A DNA stretch of 64,000 nt, taken from NCBI GenBank assembly GCA_964422295.1, contig CAYRAM010000008.1:1-64000 (forward strand), read 5' to 3'. This stretch comes from UBA12191 sp964422295 (lineage in GTDB: Bacteria > Planctomycetota > UBA8108 > UBA1146). The number at the start of each line of letters is the position of its first letter. Position 1 is the stretch's first letter. A program made the position numbers and the translations under genes. Below are positions 18,625 through 27,538 of this stretch, piece after piece. Under the pieces are notes generated by a model. That model made no database searches. It was not told the origin of the DNA and saw nothing but the letters and a program-made list of their open reading frames with translations.

Positions 18625-19620
18625 ATGCATCGCAGGGACTTTCTCCTTCGGGGAGCAGCCGCAGGGGCTGGATTTATCGCCTCGACTGGACTTCAGGGAG
18701 CAGAATCCGATCTGCAAAACTCTTCTGGCAAAGTCGTCATCATCTCGACCTGGCCCTTTGGCAAGGCAGCCAACCAGGTGGCCCTCGACACGTTGGCTTC
18801 AGGAGGCTCGTGCCTTGATGCCGTCGAGAAAGGAGTCATGACCGCCGAAGCGGATCCCTCGATACAGAGTGTCGGCTATGGAGGATTGCCAAACCGGGCG
18901 GGAGTGGTCGAATTGGATGCAGCGATTCAGGATGGTCGCACCTTTGAAAGTGGAGCGGTTTGCTCCTTGCAAGGCTACCGCCATCCTGTGCGGGTTGCCC
19001 GGGCGGTTCTCGACCACTCTCCCCATTTGGTCATCGTCGGCGAAGGCGCAAGAGAGTTTGCCAATGAACACGGTTTCCCCACGGAAGAGACCCTCTCTGA
19101 AAAGGCCAAAGAGGCGTACGAGAGATGGCTCAAGAAACACCCTGATGGCAAGGGCCCCACTGCAGGCCACGATACCCTTGGTCTCGTAGCGCTCAATTCC
19201 GACGGACACATTTGCGTGGCTTGTACCACCAGCGGCCTGGCCTGGAAGCACCCCGGCAGGGTCGGAGACTCGCCTCTCCTTGGGCATGGTCTTTACGCCG
19301 ACGACGAAGCAGGGGGCTGCGTCGCCACCGGCGACGGAGAAGAAATCACCCGTGTTTGTGGCAGTTTCCTGGTCGTTGAATGGATGCGCAAAGGTGCAAC
19401 TCCTGAGGAAGCCATCTCTGAAACTCTCGACCGGATTGCTCGTCGATCTCCCCGCGGCCGGGATGTTCAAGCTGCATTTGTCGCAATCCGTGCCGATGGT
19501 GTCACCGGCGCCGGTTCGATGCAGACAGGATTTCATCAGGCCCTGACACGCGATGGAAACACCGAAGTGATCCCCGTTGCTTCATTCGTGGAAAGGACGC
19601 CCAATGGCGAGCGCGATTGA
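18625..19620 (+). CDS. N4-(beta-N-acetylglucosaminyl)-L-asparaginase / isoaspartyl peptidase family hydrolase
   Basis: A 331-residue N-terminal nucleophile hydrolase. The residue expected to become the new N-terminus after self-cleavage is T184 in GHDTLGLVAL; the companion GLAWKHPGRVGDSPLLGHGLY and GCVATGDGE motifs of glycosylasparaginases are present. Such enzymes cut the bond between asparagine and N-acetylglucosamine, or related amides. A twin-arginine signal (MHRRDFLLRGAAAGAG) marks export in folded form. The ATG at 18625 follows AGGAAAGGAC. The 3' end overlaps the gamma-glutamyltransferase gene by 17 bases, so both are probably used in breaking down amide-containing peptides or glycopeptides. 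Confidence 0.92.
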   Translation: MHRRDFLLRGAAAGAGFIASTGLQGAESDLQNSSGKVVIISTWPFGKAANQVALDTLASGGSCLDAVEKGVMTAEADPSIQSVGYGGLPNRAGVVELDAAIQDGRTFESGAVCSLQGYRHPVRVARAVLDHSPHLVIVGEGAREFANEHGFPTEETLSEKAKEAYERWLKKHPDGKGPTAGHDTLGLVALNSDGHICVACTTSGLAWKHPGRVGDSPLLGHGLYADDEAGGCVATGDGEEITRVCGSFLVVEWMRKGATPEEAISETLDRIARRSPRGRDVQAAFVAIRADGVTGAGSMQTGFHQALTRDGNTEVIPVASFVERTPNGERD

Positions 19621-21277
19621 CACCCAAATCATGGAAACCGACAAAGGATCAGGAATGGTTGTGGCTGCCGAAGCAGAGGCCGCACGTGCCGGTAGGGATC
19701 TTTTGAATGCCGGCGGCAATGCCATCGATGCAGCAGTCGGTGTCGGTTTTGCCCTCGCCGTCATCTATCCCGCCGCGGGGAATCTCGGAGGTGGAGGATT
19801 TCTCGTTGGCTCGGTGGGCAGAGAAAATTCGGAGCAAGTATCTGTAGCACTCGACTTCCGTGAGAAAGCACCCCTCGCCGCCACCGAAACCATGTACAGC
19901 GATGCTCACGAGCAAGGCAAGAAAGAGGCTTCCCTGACAGGCCATCTGGCATCCGGAGTTCCCGGATCTGTCGATGGACTTCTTCACGCACTTGATAAAT
20001 GGGGATCGCTGCCGCGGGAACAGGTGCTCGCCCCGGCAATTCGGCTCGCCCGTGATGGTTACACCATTACCGAACGAACACATCGCATGCTCAACTCGGC
20101 GAAGACCCGGGAGCGCATGCAACTTTACAGAGCAAGTTCAGAGCTTTTCTATCCCGGTGGAAAAACCATTCCAACAGGTTCCCTGTTTCGACAACCGGAA
20201 TTGGCGAACACTCTTGAGTTGATCGCCAAAAATGGGCGCGCAGGATTCTACGAGGGAGAAGTCGCAGATCACCTCCTCACCGAAATGAAGAGGGGAGGAG
20301 GGATCATCGGTCCCCGTGATCTCCAGGATTACCGATCCATCGAACGTGAGCCGATCAGATTCAAAACACAAACTGGATACGCCATCTCCATGCCTCCCCC
20401 ATCCTCCGGAGGAGTCTGTCTCGCCCAAATCTCACGAATGCTGAAGGATGCGCAGTTGAAACCTTCGGATCTGGGTTCTCCGCAACATCTGCACCTGATG
20501 GCGGAAGCGATGCGCCGCTCCTTCGCCGATCGAAACACACTCCTGGGAGACCCGGATTTTGTCGACTGCAACGTGGAGCGATTGATCTCAGATGAATATC
20601 TGGATCCCATTGCCGCAACGATCGACCCCAAGATGGCCACTCCGTCAAAGTCGTTACTTTCGGATGAGAGTGTTCCCAAAGAGTCAGAGCAGACCACCCA
20701 CTACTCTGTTGTCGACAGCCATGGCAATGGAGTTGCTGTCACCACGACTCTGAACGGTTCCTTTGGCTCCAAGGTCTTGGTTCCCGGTGCTGGTTTTCTC
20801 CTCAACAACGAAATGGATGATTTCACCGCAAGACCCGGCGTACCAAATCTGTTCGGCTTGATTCAGGGAAAACCCAATGCCATCGCGCCCGGCAAGCGTC
20901 CTCTCTCCTCGATGAGCCCAACTGTATGTATCTCCGACAACGAAAATTCTCCACAAAAGGTCCTCGCAGTGCTCGGCACTCCGGGAGGGCCCACGATCAT
21001 CACCAATGTCTTTCAGGTTCTGTTCGCAATCGACCGTCTGGGAATCTCTCCAGAGCTCGCTGTCAGCATGCCAAAGATGCATCACCAATGCTTACCCGAC
21101 AGAATTGACGTGGAAAAAGGAGTTCCTGAACCCACCCGTGCTGCCTTGAAAGTCATGAATCACACGATTGCCACCCGCAATTCCATCGGAAACTTTCAAC
21201 TGATAAGCAGAATGTATAGAGAGAACTGGGTCGGAATCAGCGATCCAAGGGGTTCTGGCGCAACTATGGGGCAATAA
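19604..21277 (+). CDS. ggt: Gamma-glutamyltransferase
   Basis: A 557-residue gamma-glutamyltranspeptidase, another self-cleaving N-terminal nucleophile hydrolase. It hydrolyses or transfers the gamma-glutamyl group of glutathione and similar peptides. The nucleophile is T364, first Thr of TTHYSVVDSHGN; the small subunit also has NNEMDDF and the GKRPLSSMSPT loop. The N-terminal MASAIDTQIMETDKG lacks a signal peptide, whereas most bacterial members are periplasmic. The start at 19604 has GGAAAGGA upstream and lies within the asparaginase gene; an in-frame ATG/GTG earlier at 19577 adds nothing signal-like. It may be cytoplasmic or exported by an unrecognised route. Confidence 0.94.
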   Translation: MASAIDTQIMETDKGSGMVVAAEAEAARAGRDLLNAGGNAIDAAVGVGFALAVIYPAAGNLGGGGFLVGSVGRENSEQVSVALDFREKAPLAATETMYSDAHEQGKKEASLTGHLASGVPGSVDGLLHALDKWGSLPREQVLAPAIRLARDGYTITERTHRMLNSAKTRERMQLYRASSELFYPGGKTIPTGSLFRQPELANTLELIAKNGRAGFYEGEVADHLLTEMKRGGGIIGPRDLQDYRSIEREPIRFKTQTGYAISMPPPSSGGVCLAQISRMLKDAQLKPSDLGSPQHLHLMAEAMRRSFADRNTLLGDPDFVDCNVERLISDEYLDPIAATIDPKMATPSKSLLSDESVPKESEQTTHYSVVDSHGNGVAVTTTLNGSFGSKVLVPGAGFLLNNEMDDFTARPGVPNLFGLIQGKPNAIAPGKRPLSSMSPTVCISDNENSPQKVLAVLGTPGGPTIITNVFQVLFAIDRLGISPELAVSMPKMHHQCLPDRIDVEKGVPEPTRAALKVMNHTIATRNSIGNFQLISRMYRENWVGISDPRGSGATMGQ

Positions 21278-21365
21278 ACGCAAACTGATATATTCATGTC
21301 AGTTAAGTCAACGCCACTTGTCTTTGCTAAGTAATAATTCCCACGTTAACATTCATAGAAGTTAA

Positions 21366-21424
21366 GGCGATGAAGCGGGCGAACACTCGTCGCATGTTAA
21401 CTTTTGTTAGCCCGGCTCATCGCC
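21366..21424 (+). promoter_or_regulatory. Structured 5' leader of the dockerin-like protein gene
   Basis: GGCGATGA (21366-21373) pairs with TCATCGCC (21417-21424), and an inner GTTAAC/GTTAGC hairpin with a TTTT loop sits at about 21396-21411. GCGGGCG (21375-21381) can instead pair with CGCCCGC (21421-21427), so two structures compete. The element lies about 85 bases before the start codon. No known riboswitch class is recognised. Confidence 0.3.
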
Positions 21425-21508
21425 CGCCTTCGCTATTCAAAACCAAGCCGTTGTATGCGGCGCAAGTGGCTCTTGTGAAAAGAACAAAGTTTTATGGAGG
21501 TACCAGGT

Positions 21509-23368
21509 ATGCGTACTTTTATGCTACATGGGGTGTTGCTCACCCTTTCGGTGCTCCTCAGTACAACTGCTGGGGGACAGCAATCTCTTACCATTTCTGA
21601 TGGATCTATCCTCGGTGTCGGGTCTGACACTATGGATGTGACCATGGATTCCACGGCTGACACAGAAGGATTCGTTCTCGCCATTGGCATTGACGATACT
21701 CTTCTTGCCATCACCGATCTCGCCATTGCAGGAAGTACTGCATCTGCGGGAGCTGAACTGGCGATTGCCGAAATCTTTTCGGACGGTGCAACGCTTGGAG
21801 TCGTCCTCGATGCGCAAGACCCCTTTCAGGGGCAAACCATTGGGGCAGGATCCGGCCAATTGATTGCGACCCTCTCAGTGAACGCAACCACTGTGGTCAG
21901 TGCTGATACTGACACGTCCGTGGCCTTTACTGACGGCACTCTCAATTCACCTGCTCTGGACAATATTCTTGTTCAGGGTGGCTTGAGCATTGGAGCGGGT
22001 GAAGGCCTTGGCCTGAACTCCGGTACGATGTCTCTCCTCGAACCGCCACCGGCAACCATGTACACCATGGATGCTTCCGCTCCCGCTGATGGGTTTGGAA
22101 CCACAGGTGACGCCATGGTGACGATGGACAATAGCCTGGGACCGGTACAAGGATTTGTGACCGTCGTAACCCATGATTCTGCTGTCATCACTCTTGAGGG
22201 GATCTCACTCGGATCTGATTCCACAGACAACGGTGCGGAATTTCAGATTGCAAACCTGTACGAAAATGGTGGAACATTGGGCGTCGTCATGGACTTTGAC
22301 GCACCCTTTGACGGCCAGACGATTCCTCTGGGCAATGGGCTACACATCGCTACTTACACCTACTCGTGTAACGATTCGAATATCTACGTTGAAGGGGAGC
22401 CTGCTCCTCCAGCAGCTACCAGCCCATTGACACTCAACAGTGGCGCACTGGGAAATCCTCCTCTGGACAATGTTCTTGTCATCAACGGACTCTCACTGCA
22501 ACCTCTGCTCTCCTCAGGCACCTTTACCTGTGAGCCTGTGGGAGTCCCCGCCGAAGATACCAAGCTTTGGTTGGAGACTGAGTTTGACACCGATGAGGGC
22601 AACTACGCCTACCTCGGTCAAACCGGTGATCTCTGCTTCTACTACAAAGATGACGACGACTACATCCAGGGTTTCACCTTCACCATCTGCTACGACTGTG
22701 ACCTGACGATCCATGAGGATTCATGGGAGTTCAATGGCTCGATCCTCGACCAGGTCGGCATCGAATATCTCGCTGTCCAGGTCGATGACGACTGTTCCGA
22801 CGGTGAGACAGGCGAATTGATCGTGGCCTTGCTGATGGACGCACTGCCCCCCTTCGAGGGACAGACCTTGCCGCAGACCACAGACCTCAATGAAGAGCGT
22901 CTCCTCGTCGGCAAGATGCGTGTGACCGTCGATGAAACTGCAGAGTGTAACGAAGAACAGCCGATCTACTGGTGCAATGACATCAACGGCAACGGCGATG
23001 TGTTCCTCTACAACAACGTGGTTATCGATTACGAGTCGATCCAGATCTACGAGCGTAACGACACCTTCGTCTACGTAGTCCCCGAGGAGATTTTCCAGCG
23101 TGGCGACTGCAACAGTGACGACAAGGTCGATCTGGCAGACTCTGCCACAATGCTGGCGAATCAGTTTAGTGGACTGCCAATCCTCTGTCCCGACGCCTGC
23201 GACAGCAATGACGACGGCACGCTGAACCTGGCAGATTCGGTGCACCTGCTCAATTGGCTCTTTAAATTTGGTGAGATTCCTCCGGCCCCTGGTCCGTACG
23301 AGGATGGTCCTGACGCAACAGCCGACGATACGTTGCCGGTCTGCGACAGTGACGACACCAATTGTTAA
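21509..23368 (+). CDS. Secreted repeat protein with C-terminal dockerin-like module
   Basis: A 619-residue exported protein. After a signal peptide (1-22, ending TTAGGQQ) come three related modules of about 150-170 residues. Each contains a F.GQT(I/L) segment and the first two end in PLDNVLV.GGLS-like strands, a pattern reminiscent of cohesin-type beta domains. The C-terminus from R531 (RGDCNSDDKVDLADS ... DSNDDGTLNLADSVHLL) has two calcium-loop repeats of the dockerin/EF-hand-like type that are frequent in planctomycete surface proteins. The whole chain is acidic. The start at 21509 has GGAGG 8 bases upstream. It stands alone between a structured leader and a strong terminator. Likely cell-surface or extracellular; ligand unknown. 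Confidence 0.85.
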   Translation: MRTFMLHGVLLTLSVLLSTTAGGQQSLTISDGSILGVGSDTMDVTMDSTADTEGFVLAIGIDDTLLAITDLAIAGSTASAGAELAIAEIFSDGATLGVVLDAQDPFQGQTIGAGSGQLIATLSVNATTVVSADTDTSVAFTDGTLNSPALDNILVQGGLSIGAGEGLGLNSGTMSLLEPPPATMYTMDASAPADGFGTTGDAMVTMDNSLGPVQGFVTVVTHDSAVITLEGISLGSDSTDNGAEFQIANLYENGGTLGVVMDFDAPFDGQTIPLGNGLHIATYTYSCNDSNIYVEGEPAPPAATSPLTLNSGALGNPPLDNVLVINGLSLQPLLSSGTFTCEPVGVPAEDTKLWLETEFDTDEGNYAYLGQTGDLCFYYKDDDDYIQGFTFTICYDCDLTIHEDSWEFNGSILDQVGIEYLAVQVDDDCSDGETGELIVALLMDALPPFEGQTLPQTTDLNEERLLVGKMRVTVDETAECNEEQPIYWCNDINGNGDVFLYNNVVIDYESIQIYERNDTFVYVVPEEIFQRGDCNSDDKVDLADSATMLANQFSGLPILCPDACDSNDDGTLNLADSVHLLNWLFKFGEIPPAPGPYEDGPDATADDTLPVCDSDDTNC

Positions 23369-23476
23369 ACTCGCTGGAATACCCTTCACCGGCCTGATTT
23401 TCCACGCCGGTGATACACCTCCACTTCAAGCGAGTGAACTGAGTGCGTGTGTACTAGTTAAGCTTGTTTGATATCT

Positions 23477-23511
23477 CCCCTCGGAAATTTCGGTTTCCGG
23501 GGGGTTTTTTT
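23477..23511 (+). terminator. Rho-independent terminator after the dockerin-like gene
   Basis: An 11-bp stem (23477-23487 with 23494-23504, one G-T pair) closes a 6-base loop and is followed by seven T. A separate perfect 8-bp hairpin (23386-23393 with 23406-23413) lies just after the stop codon. Confidence 0.93.
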
Positions 23512-23572
23512 ATGCATGCGTCAGATCTTGCTTGCCGAGGAACTGAACTTCATCCTCTGACAAGGAGGATGG

Positions 23573-24265
23573 ATGAAAGCAGTCCTGTTTGATCTTTTCG
23601 GGACGCTGGTACCCAATCTGGCCCCTGAGGTCTGGTCCGGCAGTTGTGAGGAGATCTCACGTATCCTCGGCATCGATCCTGAAGACTACTCCCGGCTTTG
23701 GTCAGAACGATTTGAAGATAGAATGATCGGTCGCATTCAGGACGGGCCCGGTCAATTCGATGAAATTCTGCACCAGTTGGATCAAGAAGTTTCCTTGGAG
23801 GTGCGAGTTCAAGCCTCGGAGACCCACAAGAGACTGTTGGCTCTGGCCCTTCAACCGAAACCTGATGCGGTCAGCACCCTTGAGGCGATCTTGGAACGCA
23901 ATCTACAGTTGGCACTCGTGACCGACTGCTCCTCCTCTGCACCGGAAATTCTCGATACGACTCCCCTGGGACGTTTTTTTGCATGCAGAGCCAGCTCCGC
24001 TCAACTCGGAACCCGCAAACCGGATCCAAAGATGTACCATTACGTCCTCGATCAACTGATGGTAGAGGGAAAAGATTGCCTGTATGTCGGCGATGGCAAC
24101 TCCCATGAACTGCCCGGGGCACAAAGATTGGGGATGACGACCGTCTGGTTCGACAATGGGGACTCCCAACACTGGCAGGAACGATTTGAACCCGATGGAG
24201 ATCATTCGGTAAAGAATCTTCAGGAACTGATTCCCCTGTTGGATCTTCTTCAGCAAACTGAGTAG
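23573..24265 (+). CDS. HAD-superfamily hydrolase
   Basis: A 230-residue haloacid dehalogenase-type phosphatase. Motif I is DLFGTLVP at residues 7-14, but the second acidic residue of the usual DxD is replaced by Phe-Gly (DLFGT), as is common in this family where the motif reads D-x-F/D-G-T. Motif II is LVTDCS, motif III the lysine of KPDPKMY, and motif IV GDGNSHELPGA. The helical cap lies between motifs I and II (about 15-85), typical of subclass IA. Substrate cannot be told; small phosphosugars or phosphoglycolate-like compounds are usual. An AAGGAGGATGG ribosome-binding site sets the start. Confidence 0.9.
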   Translation: MKAVLFDLFGTLVPNLAPEVWSGSCEEISRILGIDPEDYSRLWSERFEDRMIGRIQDGPGQFDEILHQLDQEVSLEVRVQASETHKRLLALALQPKPDAVSTLEAILERNLQLALVTDCSSSAPEILDTTPLGRFFACRASSAQLGTRKPDPKMYHYVLDQLMVEGKDCLYVGDGNSHELPGAQRLGMTTVWFDNGDSQHWQERFEPDGDHSVKNLQELIPLLDLLQQTE

Positions 24266-24326
24266 TACTGACTCCAAACCCATAGTCTAACGACCACAAA
24301 TTTCAACTCTGCAGAAAGAGGCTGAC

Positions 24327-25022
24327 ATGGCTCCCCAGGAACCTCTGGACTACATTCAGGTTGAAACCGGCCCGGATCCAACAGCCGTTGTCGTTTGGCT
24401 TCACGGTCTGGGTGCGGACGGTCACGATTTTGAAGCGATCGTCCCTGAACTCGACCTCGATGGCGTTCCGCCAGTACGTTTCATCTTCCCCCACGCTCCT
24501 CTTCGCCCAGTCACCATCAACCACGGTACGGTCATGAGGGCCTGGTACGACATCCTTGAGCTCGATATCCACCGGAAAATCGATCATAAAGGATTGGAAG
24601 AGAGTTCTGCTGCCATTCGCAATTTGATTGCCAATCAAATAGCCGCAGGCTTCCCCGCAAACAGGATCATCCTCGCAGGATTTTCCCAAGGCGGCGCGAT
24701 GACCTATCACGTGGGCATTCCACACGATCCCCCCCTGGCCGGATTGATGGTGCTCTCCGCTTACCTCGCTGACCCTGAAGTGGCGAGTGGCCCGGGCTCT
24801 GTTCCATTACTTTGCTGCCACGGCAATCTGGATCCGGTGGTTCCCCATGCCCTCGGTAAATCATCTGCCGAACGGCTCTCAGAATTGGGTTGGCCAGTGG
24901 AATGGCACGATTACATGGCTCCCCACGGCCTTCACCCACAACAGATCGTTGATATATCCGGTTGGTTAAAGGAACGTCTAAGCGATCCCGCTACCGATTC
25001 TGAAGACTCACCCGCTCTCTGA
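24327..25022 (+). CDS. Carboxylesterase / phospholipase family serine hydrolase
   Basis: A 231-residue alpha/beta hydrolase of the small carboxylesterase (acyl-protein thioesterase-like) family. The oxyanion segment VVWLHGLGADGHDF precedes nucleophile S120 (AGFSQGGAM); the triad is completed by D169 (LDPVVPH) and H200 (PHGLHP). The sequence style, including FPHAPLRPVTINHG and MRAWYDI, matches Pseudomonas carboxylesterase II. It hydrolyses short acyl esters and possibly lysophospholipids. No signal peptide, so cytoplasmic. It lies 61 bases after the HAD gene with no terminator seen between them. Confidence 0.94.
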   Translation: MAPQEPLDYIQVETGPDPTAVVVWLHGLGADGHDFEAIVPELDLDGVPPVRFIFPHAPLRPVTINHGTVMRAWYDILELDIHRKIDHKGLEESSAAIRNLIANQIAAGFPANRIILAGFSQGGAMTYHVGIPHDPPLAGLMVLSAYLADPEVASGPGSVPLLCCHGNLDPVVPHALGKSSAERLSELGWPVEWHDYMAPHGLHPQQIVDISGWLKERLSDPATDSEDSPAL

Positions 25023-25143
25023 AACTGCGCCTGTTTTTTTACAGAATCCTGCGGCAAGGGTGCCTGTCCGGATGACATTGATTACAATCCCTTGGCTTGG
25101 CCGATCTCCCCAGATCTGATCGGCCAGAATCGGAGGTTGAAAG

Positions 25144-27189
25144 ATGAGTCATGAAGCCCCCATGATCGACATCCTGGGAAAGCCTGTACAACGCATTGGC
25201 GTCATCGGATCGGGTCAAATCGGCCCTGATATCGCACTTCATTTTTCCAAGGTGTTCTCACCAACGGGAGTTCCCGTGGTGGTGGTCGATATCTCTGAAG
25301 AAGCCCTCGATAAAGGCCGTCAGAAACTGAACAAAAAAGTGGACCGTGGAGTGGAATCGGGTGCTTTTCGTGCTGAACAGGGCGAAAAGATGAAAACCGG
25401 GGTTCTCTTCACCTCTGAGTATTCCCAGTTGGCGGGCTGTAACCTCATCATAGAAGCCGCTACCGAAGACAAAGCCCTTAAAGGAAAAATCTTCTCCCAG
25501 GTACAGGAGTTGGTTTCTGCAGATGCCGTTCTGTGCTCAAACTCCTCCCACTTGGAACCGGAGGTCATCTTCGAGGGGATCTCAAACCCCGAAAGAACGA
25601 TGGTCGTTCACTACTTCTTTCCAGCAGAGCGGAACCCCATCGTAGAGATCGTCCCTGGAGACAAAACTTCTGCAGAACTCACCTCAGATATGATGGGCTT
25701 TTATGAGGCCATCGGAAAAATCCCCATCCAGGTGAAGAGCCGCTATGGATACGCCATCGATCCCGTATTTGAAGGAATGTTTCTGGCTGCAGCCCTGCTG
25801 GTCGAGCAGGGGGTGGCTACCAGCAAGGAAGTGGATCAGGTTGCTTGCGATGTCCTCGATTACACCGTTGGCCCCTTCACAGCAATGAATTTGACCGGTG
25901 GCAATCCGATCACTGCGGTGGGCTTGGACAACTACAATGAGAAGATTCACTCTTGGTACAGAACACCGGAGATTTTGCGCAAGGCCGTCGCCGACAATGC
26001 CTCATGGGATGTTCCTGCCCGTGGCGAACGGGAAGAAGTTCCCGAAGACACCTTTGCAGCGGTCAGAGATGCTCTTCTCGGAGCATACTTCGGCATCGTT
26101 GGAGAAATCGTCGATAGCGGCATCTCCAATATCGCAGACATGGATATGGCTGTGGAAACCGCCCTCGACGTCAAAGCCCCATTCCGTTTGATGAACTCAC
26201 TGGGAATCGGTGAATCACTCTCTCTTGCCCAAAAATACGCTGCAGATCAGCCCGGATTCCCGGTTCCCCGTTGCCTCCAAGCACAAGCTGACCAAGGAAC
26301 TCCCTTTGCCATTCCATTGGTCCTTCGCGAGGATCACGGGCCGATTGCCCACGTCGTCGTCCGTCGGCCACGCCACCTCAATGCTTTGAATAATGAAGCA
26401 TTTCAACAGATCGAAGATCACTTCAAGGAGATCACCACCGATGACAGCATCGAGGGGGTTCTGCTCACAGGCTTCGGCATCAAAGCATTTGTTTCCGGTG
26501 CGGATGTGGGATTCCTCGCAAAAATAGACTCCTCCAAAATGGGTGAATCGACATCCCTCGGATCCCAGGCATCGGTACAAGCGATCGAAGATTGCCCCAA
26601 ACCCGTCATCTGCGCCATCAATGGTCTCGCTTTCGGGGGGGGCAATGAGATCGCCATGGCCTGTGACGTGCGCATCTCCCGGGCAGGACTCAAAGTTCTC
26701 GTCGGCCAACCTGAAGTCAATCTGGGGATCATCCCGGGAGCGGGAGGGACCCAACGATTGCCGCGCTGGGTAGGGGTCGAGAAAGCGGCAGAACTGATGC
26801 GCACGGGACGCCCCATCTCCTCCTCGGAAGCGGTCTCCATCGGTCTCGTATCGGAAGAGGTGCCCGGTGATCCGAGAGCCTTGAGACGCAGGGCGACCGA
26901 GTTGCTCCTCGGTGCCATCCGGGGGGAGTCTCCCTTCAAGGGAATCGAGACCGGCCCCCTGCAAACCCCTGATGAGTTACCCGCCGTGGACCTCGGACAC
27001 CTGTCGACAGAAGTGGACAGGATCCTCCAAAATGCGATCATCGAAGGGTGCAGACTTCCTCTGAAGGAGGGTATCGCCCTCGAAGCTCGCTTTTTCGGAG
27101 AAGTTTGCTCCACCGAGGATATGCGCATCGGAGTCTCCAATTTCCTCGAAAATGGGCCGCGCACCCCTGCCCGATTCGTGAACGGATAG
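25144..27189 (+). CDS. Fused 3-hydroxyacyl-CoA dehydrogenase / enoyl-CoA hydratase
   Basis: A 681-residue bifunctional beta-oxidation enzyme. An NAD-binding 3-hydroxyacyl-CoA dehydrogenase comes first (IGVIGSGQIGPDIALHFS, then NSSHLEPEVI and HYFFPAERNPIVEIVPG), with its C-terminal helical domain to about 385. A crotonase domain follows (about 398-600), with both catalytic glutamates present: E502 in GGGNEIAMACD and E524 in GQPEVNLGIIPGAGGTQRL. This order is the reverse of FadB/FadJ (hydratase first) and is the order found in many archaea. It probably hydrates enoyl-CoA and oxidises the product, in fatty acid or crotonyl-CoA metabolism. No thiolase or acyl-CoA dehydrogenase is adjacent. Confidence 0.92.
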   Translation: MSHEAPMIDILGKPVQRIGVIGSGQIGPDIALHFSKVFSPTGVPVVVVDISEEALDKGRQKLNKKVDRGVESGAFRAEQGEKMKTGVLFTSEYSQLAGCNLIIEAATEDKALKGKIFSQVQELVSADAVLCSNSSHLEPEVIFEGISNPERTMVVHYFFPAERNPIVEIVPGDKTSAELTSDMMGFYEAIGKIPIQVKSRYGYAIDPVFEGMFLAAALLVEQGVATSKEVDQVACDVLDYTVGPFTAMNLTGGNPITAVGLDNYNEKIHSWYRTPEILRKAVADNASWDVPARGEREEVPEDTFAAVRDALLGAYFGIVGEIVDSGISNIADMDMAVETALDVKAPFRLMNSLGIGESLSLAQKYAADQPGFPVPRCLQAQADQGTPFAIPLVLREDHGPIAHVVVRRPRHLNALNNEAFQQIEDHFKEITTDDSIEGVLLTGFGIKAFVSGADVGFLAKIDSSKMGESTSLGSQASVQAIEDCPKPVICAINGLAFGGGNEIAMACDVRISRAGLKVLVGQPEVNLGIIPGAGGTQRLPRWVGVEKAAELMRTGRPISSSEAVSIGLVSEEVPGDPRALRRRATELLLGAIRGESPFKGIETGPLQTPDELPAVDLGHLSTEVDRILQNAIIEGCRLPLKEGIALEARFFGEVCSTEDMRIGVSNFLENGPRTPARFVNG

Positions 27190-27538
27190 CATAAGTCTTT
27201 AATTAAAAACAACTTAAGAAACTTCCCGAGTGCGTGAGATGACCATCCCCGAGTTCCTCCTCCACATGCTCAAGAGCGGAATTGTGGAATAAACCCTTCT
27301 GAAGGGCAAAATTCACGAAATTCTCCCTTCCCTTTTCAGACGTACCGGGGCTATCCTCGTAGTCATGAGACGTGATTCCTGCCCGATTCCGTGGCGGGCA
27401 ACATGCCAGGCTTCATGTTTCTGTGGTATCGGTTGAGTTTGCGGAAGACTCTGATTGCCGATTTTCGCCGATTTGAACAGTTTTTACGGGTCCTCGATCA
27501 GGGTTCTCGATCCCAAAAGAGGGCAGGAAAGGAAATCC
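27190..27538. other. Intergenic region before the histone-like gene
   Basis: About 350 bases. A short hairpin CCCTT-ctg-AAGGG is at 27294-27306, followed by no T-run. Small reading frames are present but lack ribosome-binding sites and protein character. It probably holds the 3' end of the HCDH-ECH transcript and the histone gene promoter, but no convincing promoter boxes were found. Confidence 0.5.
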
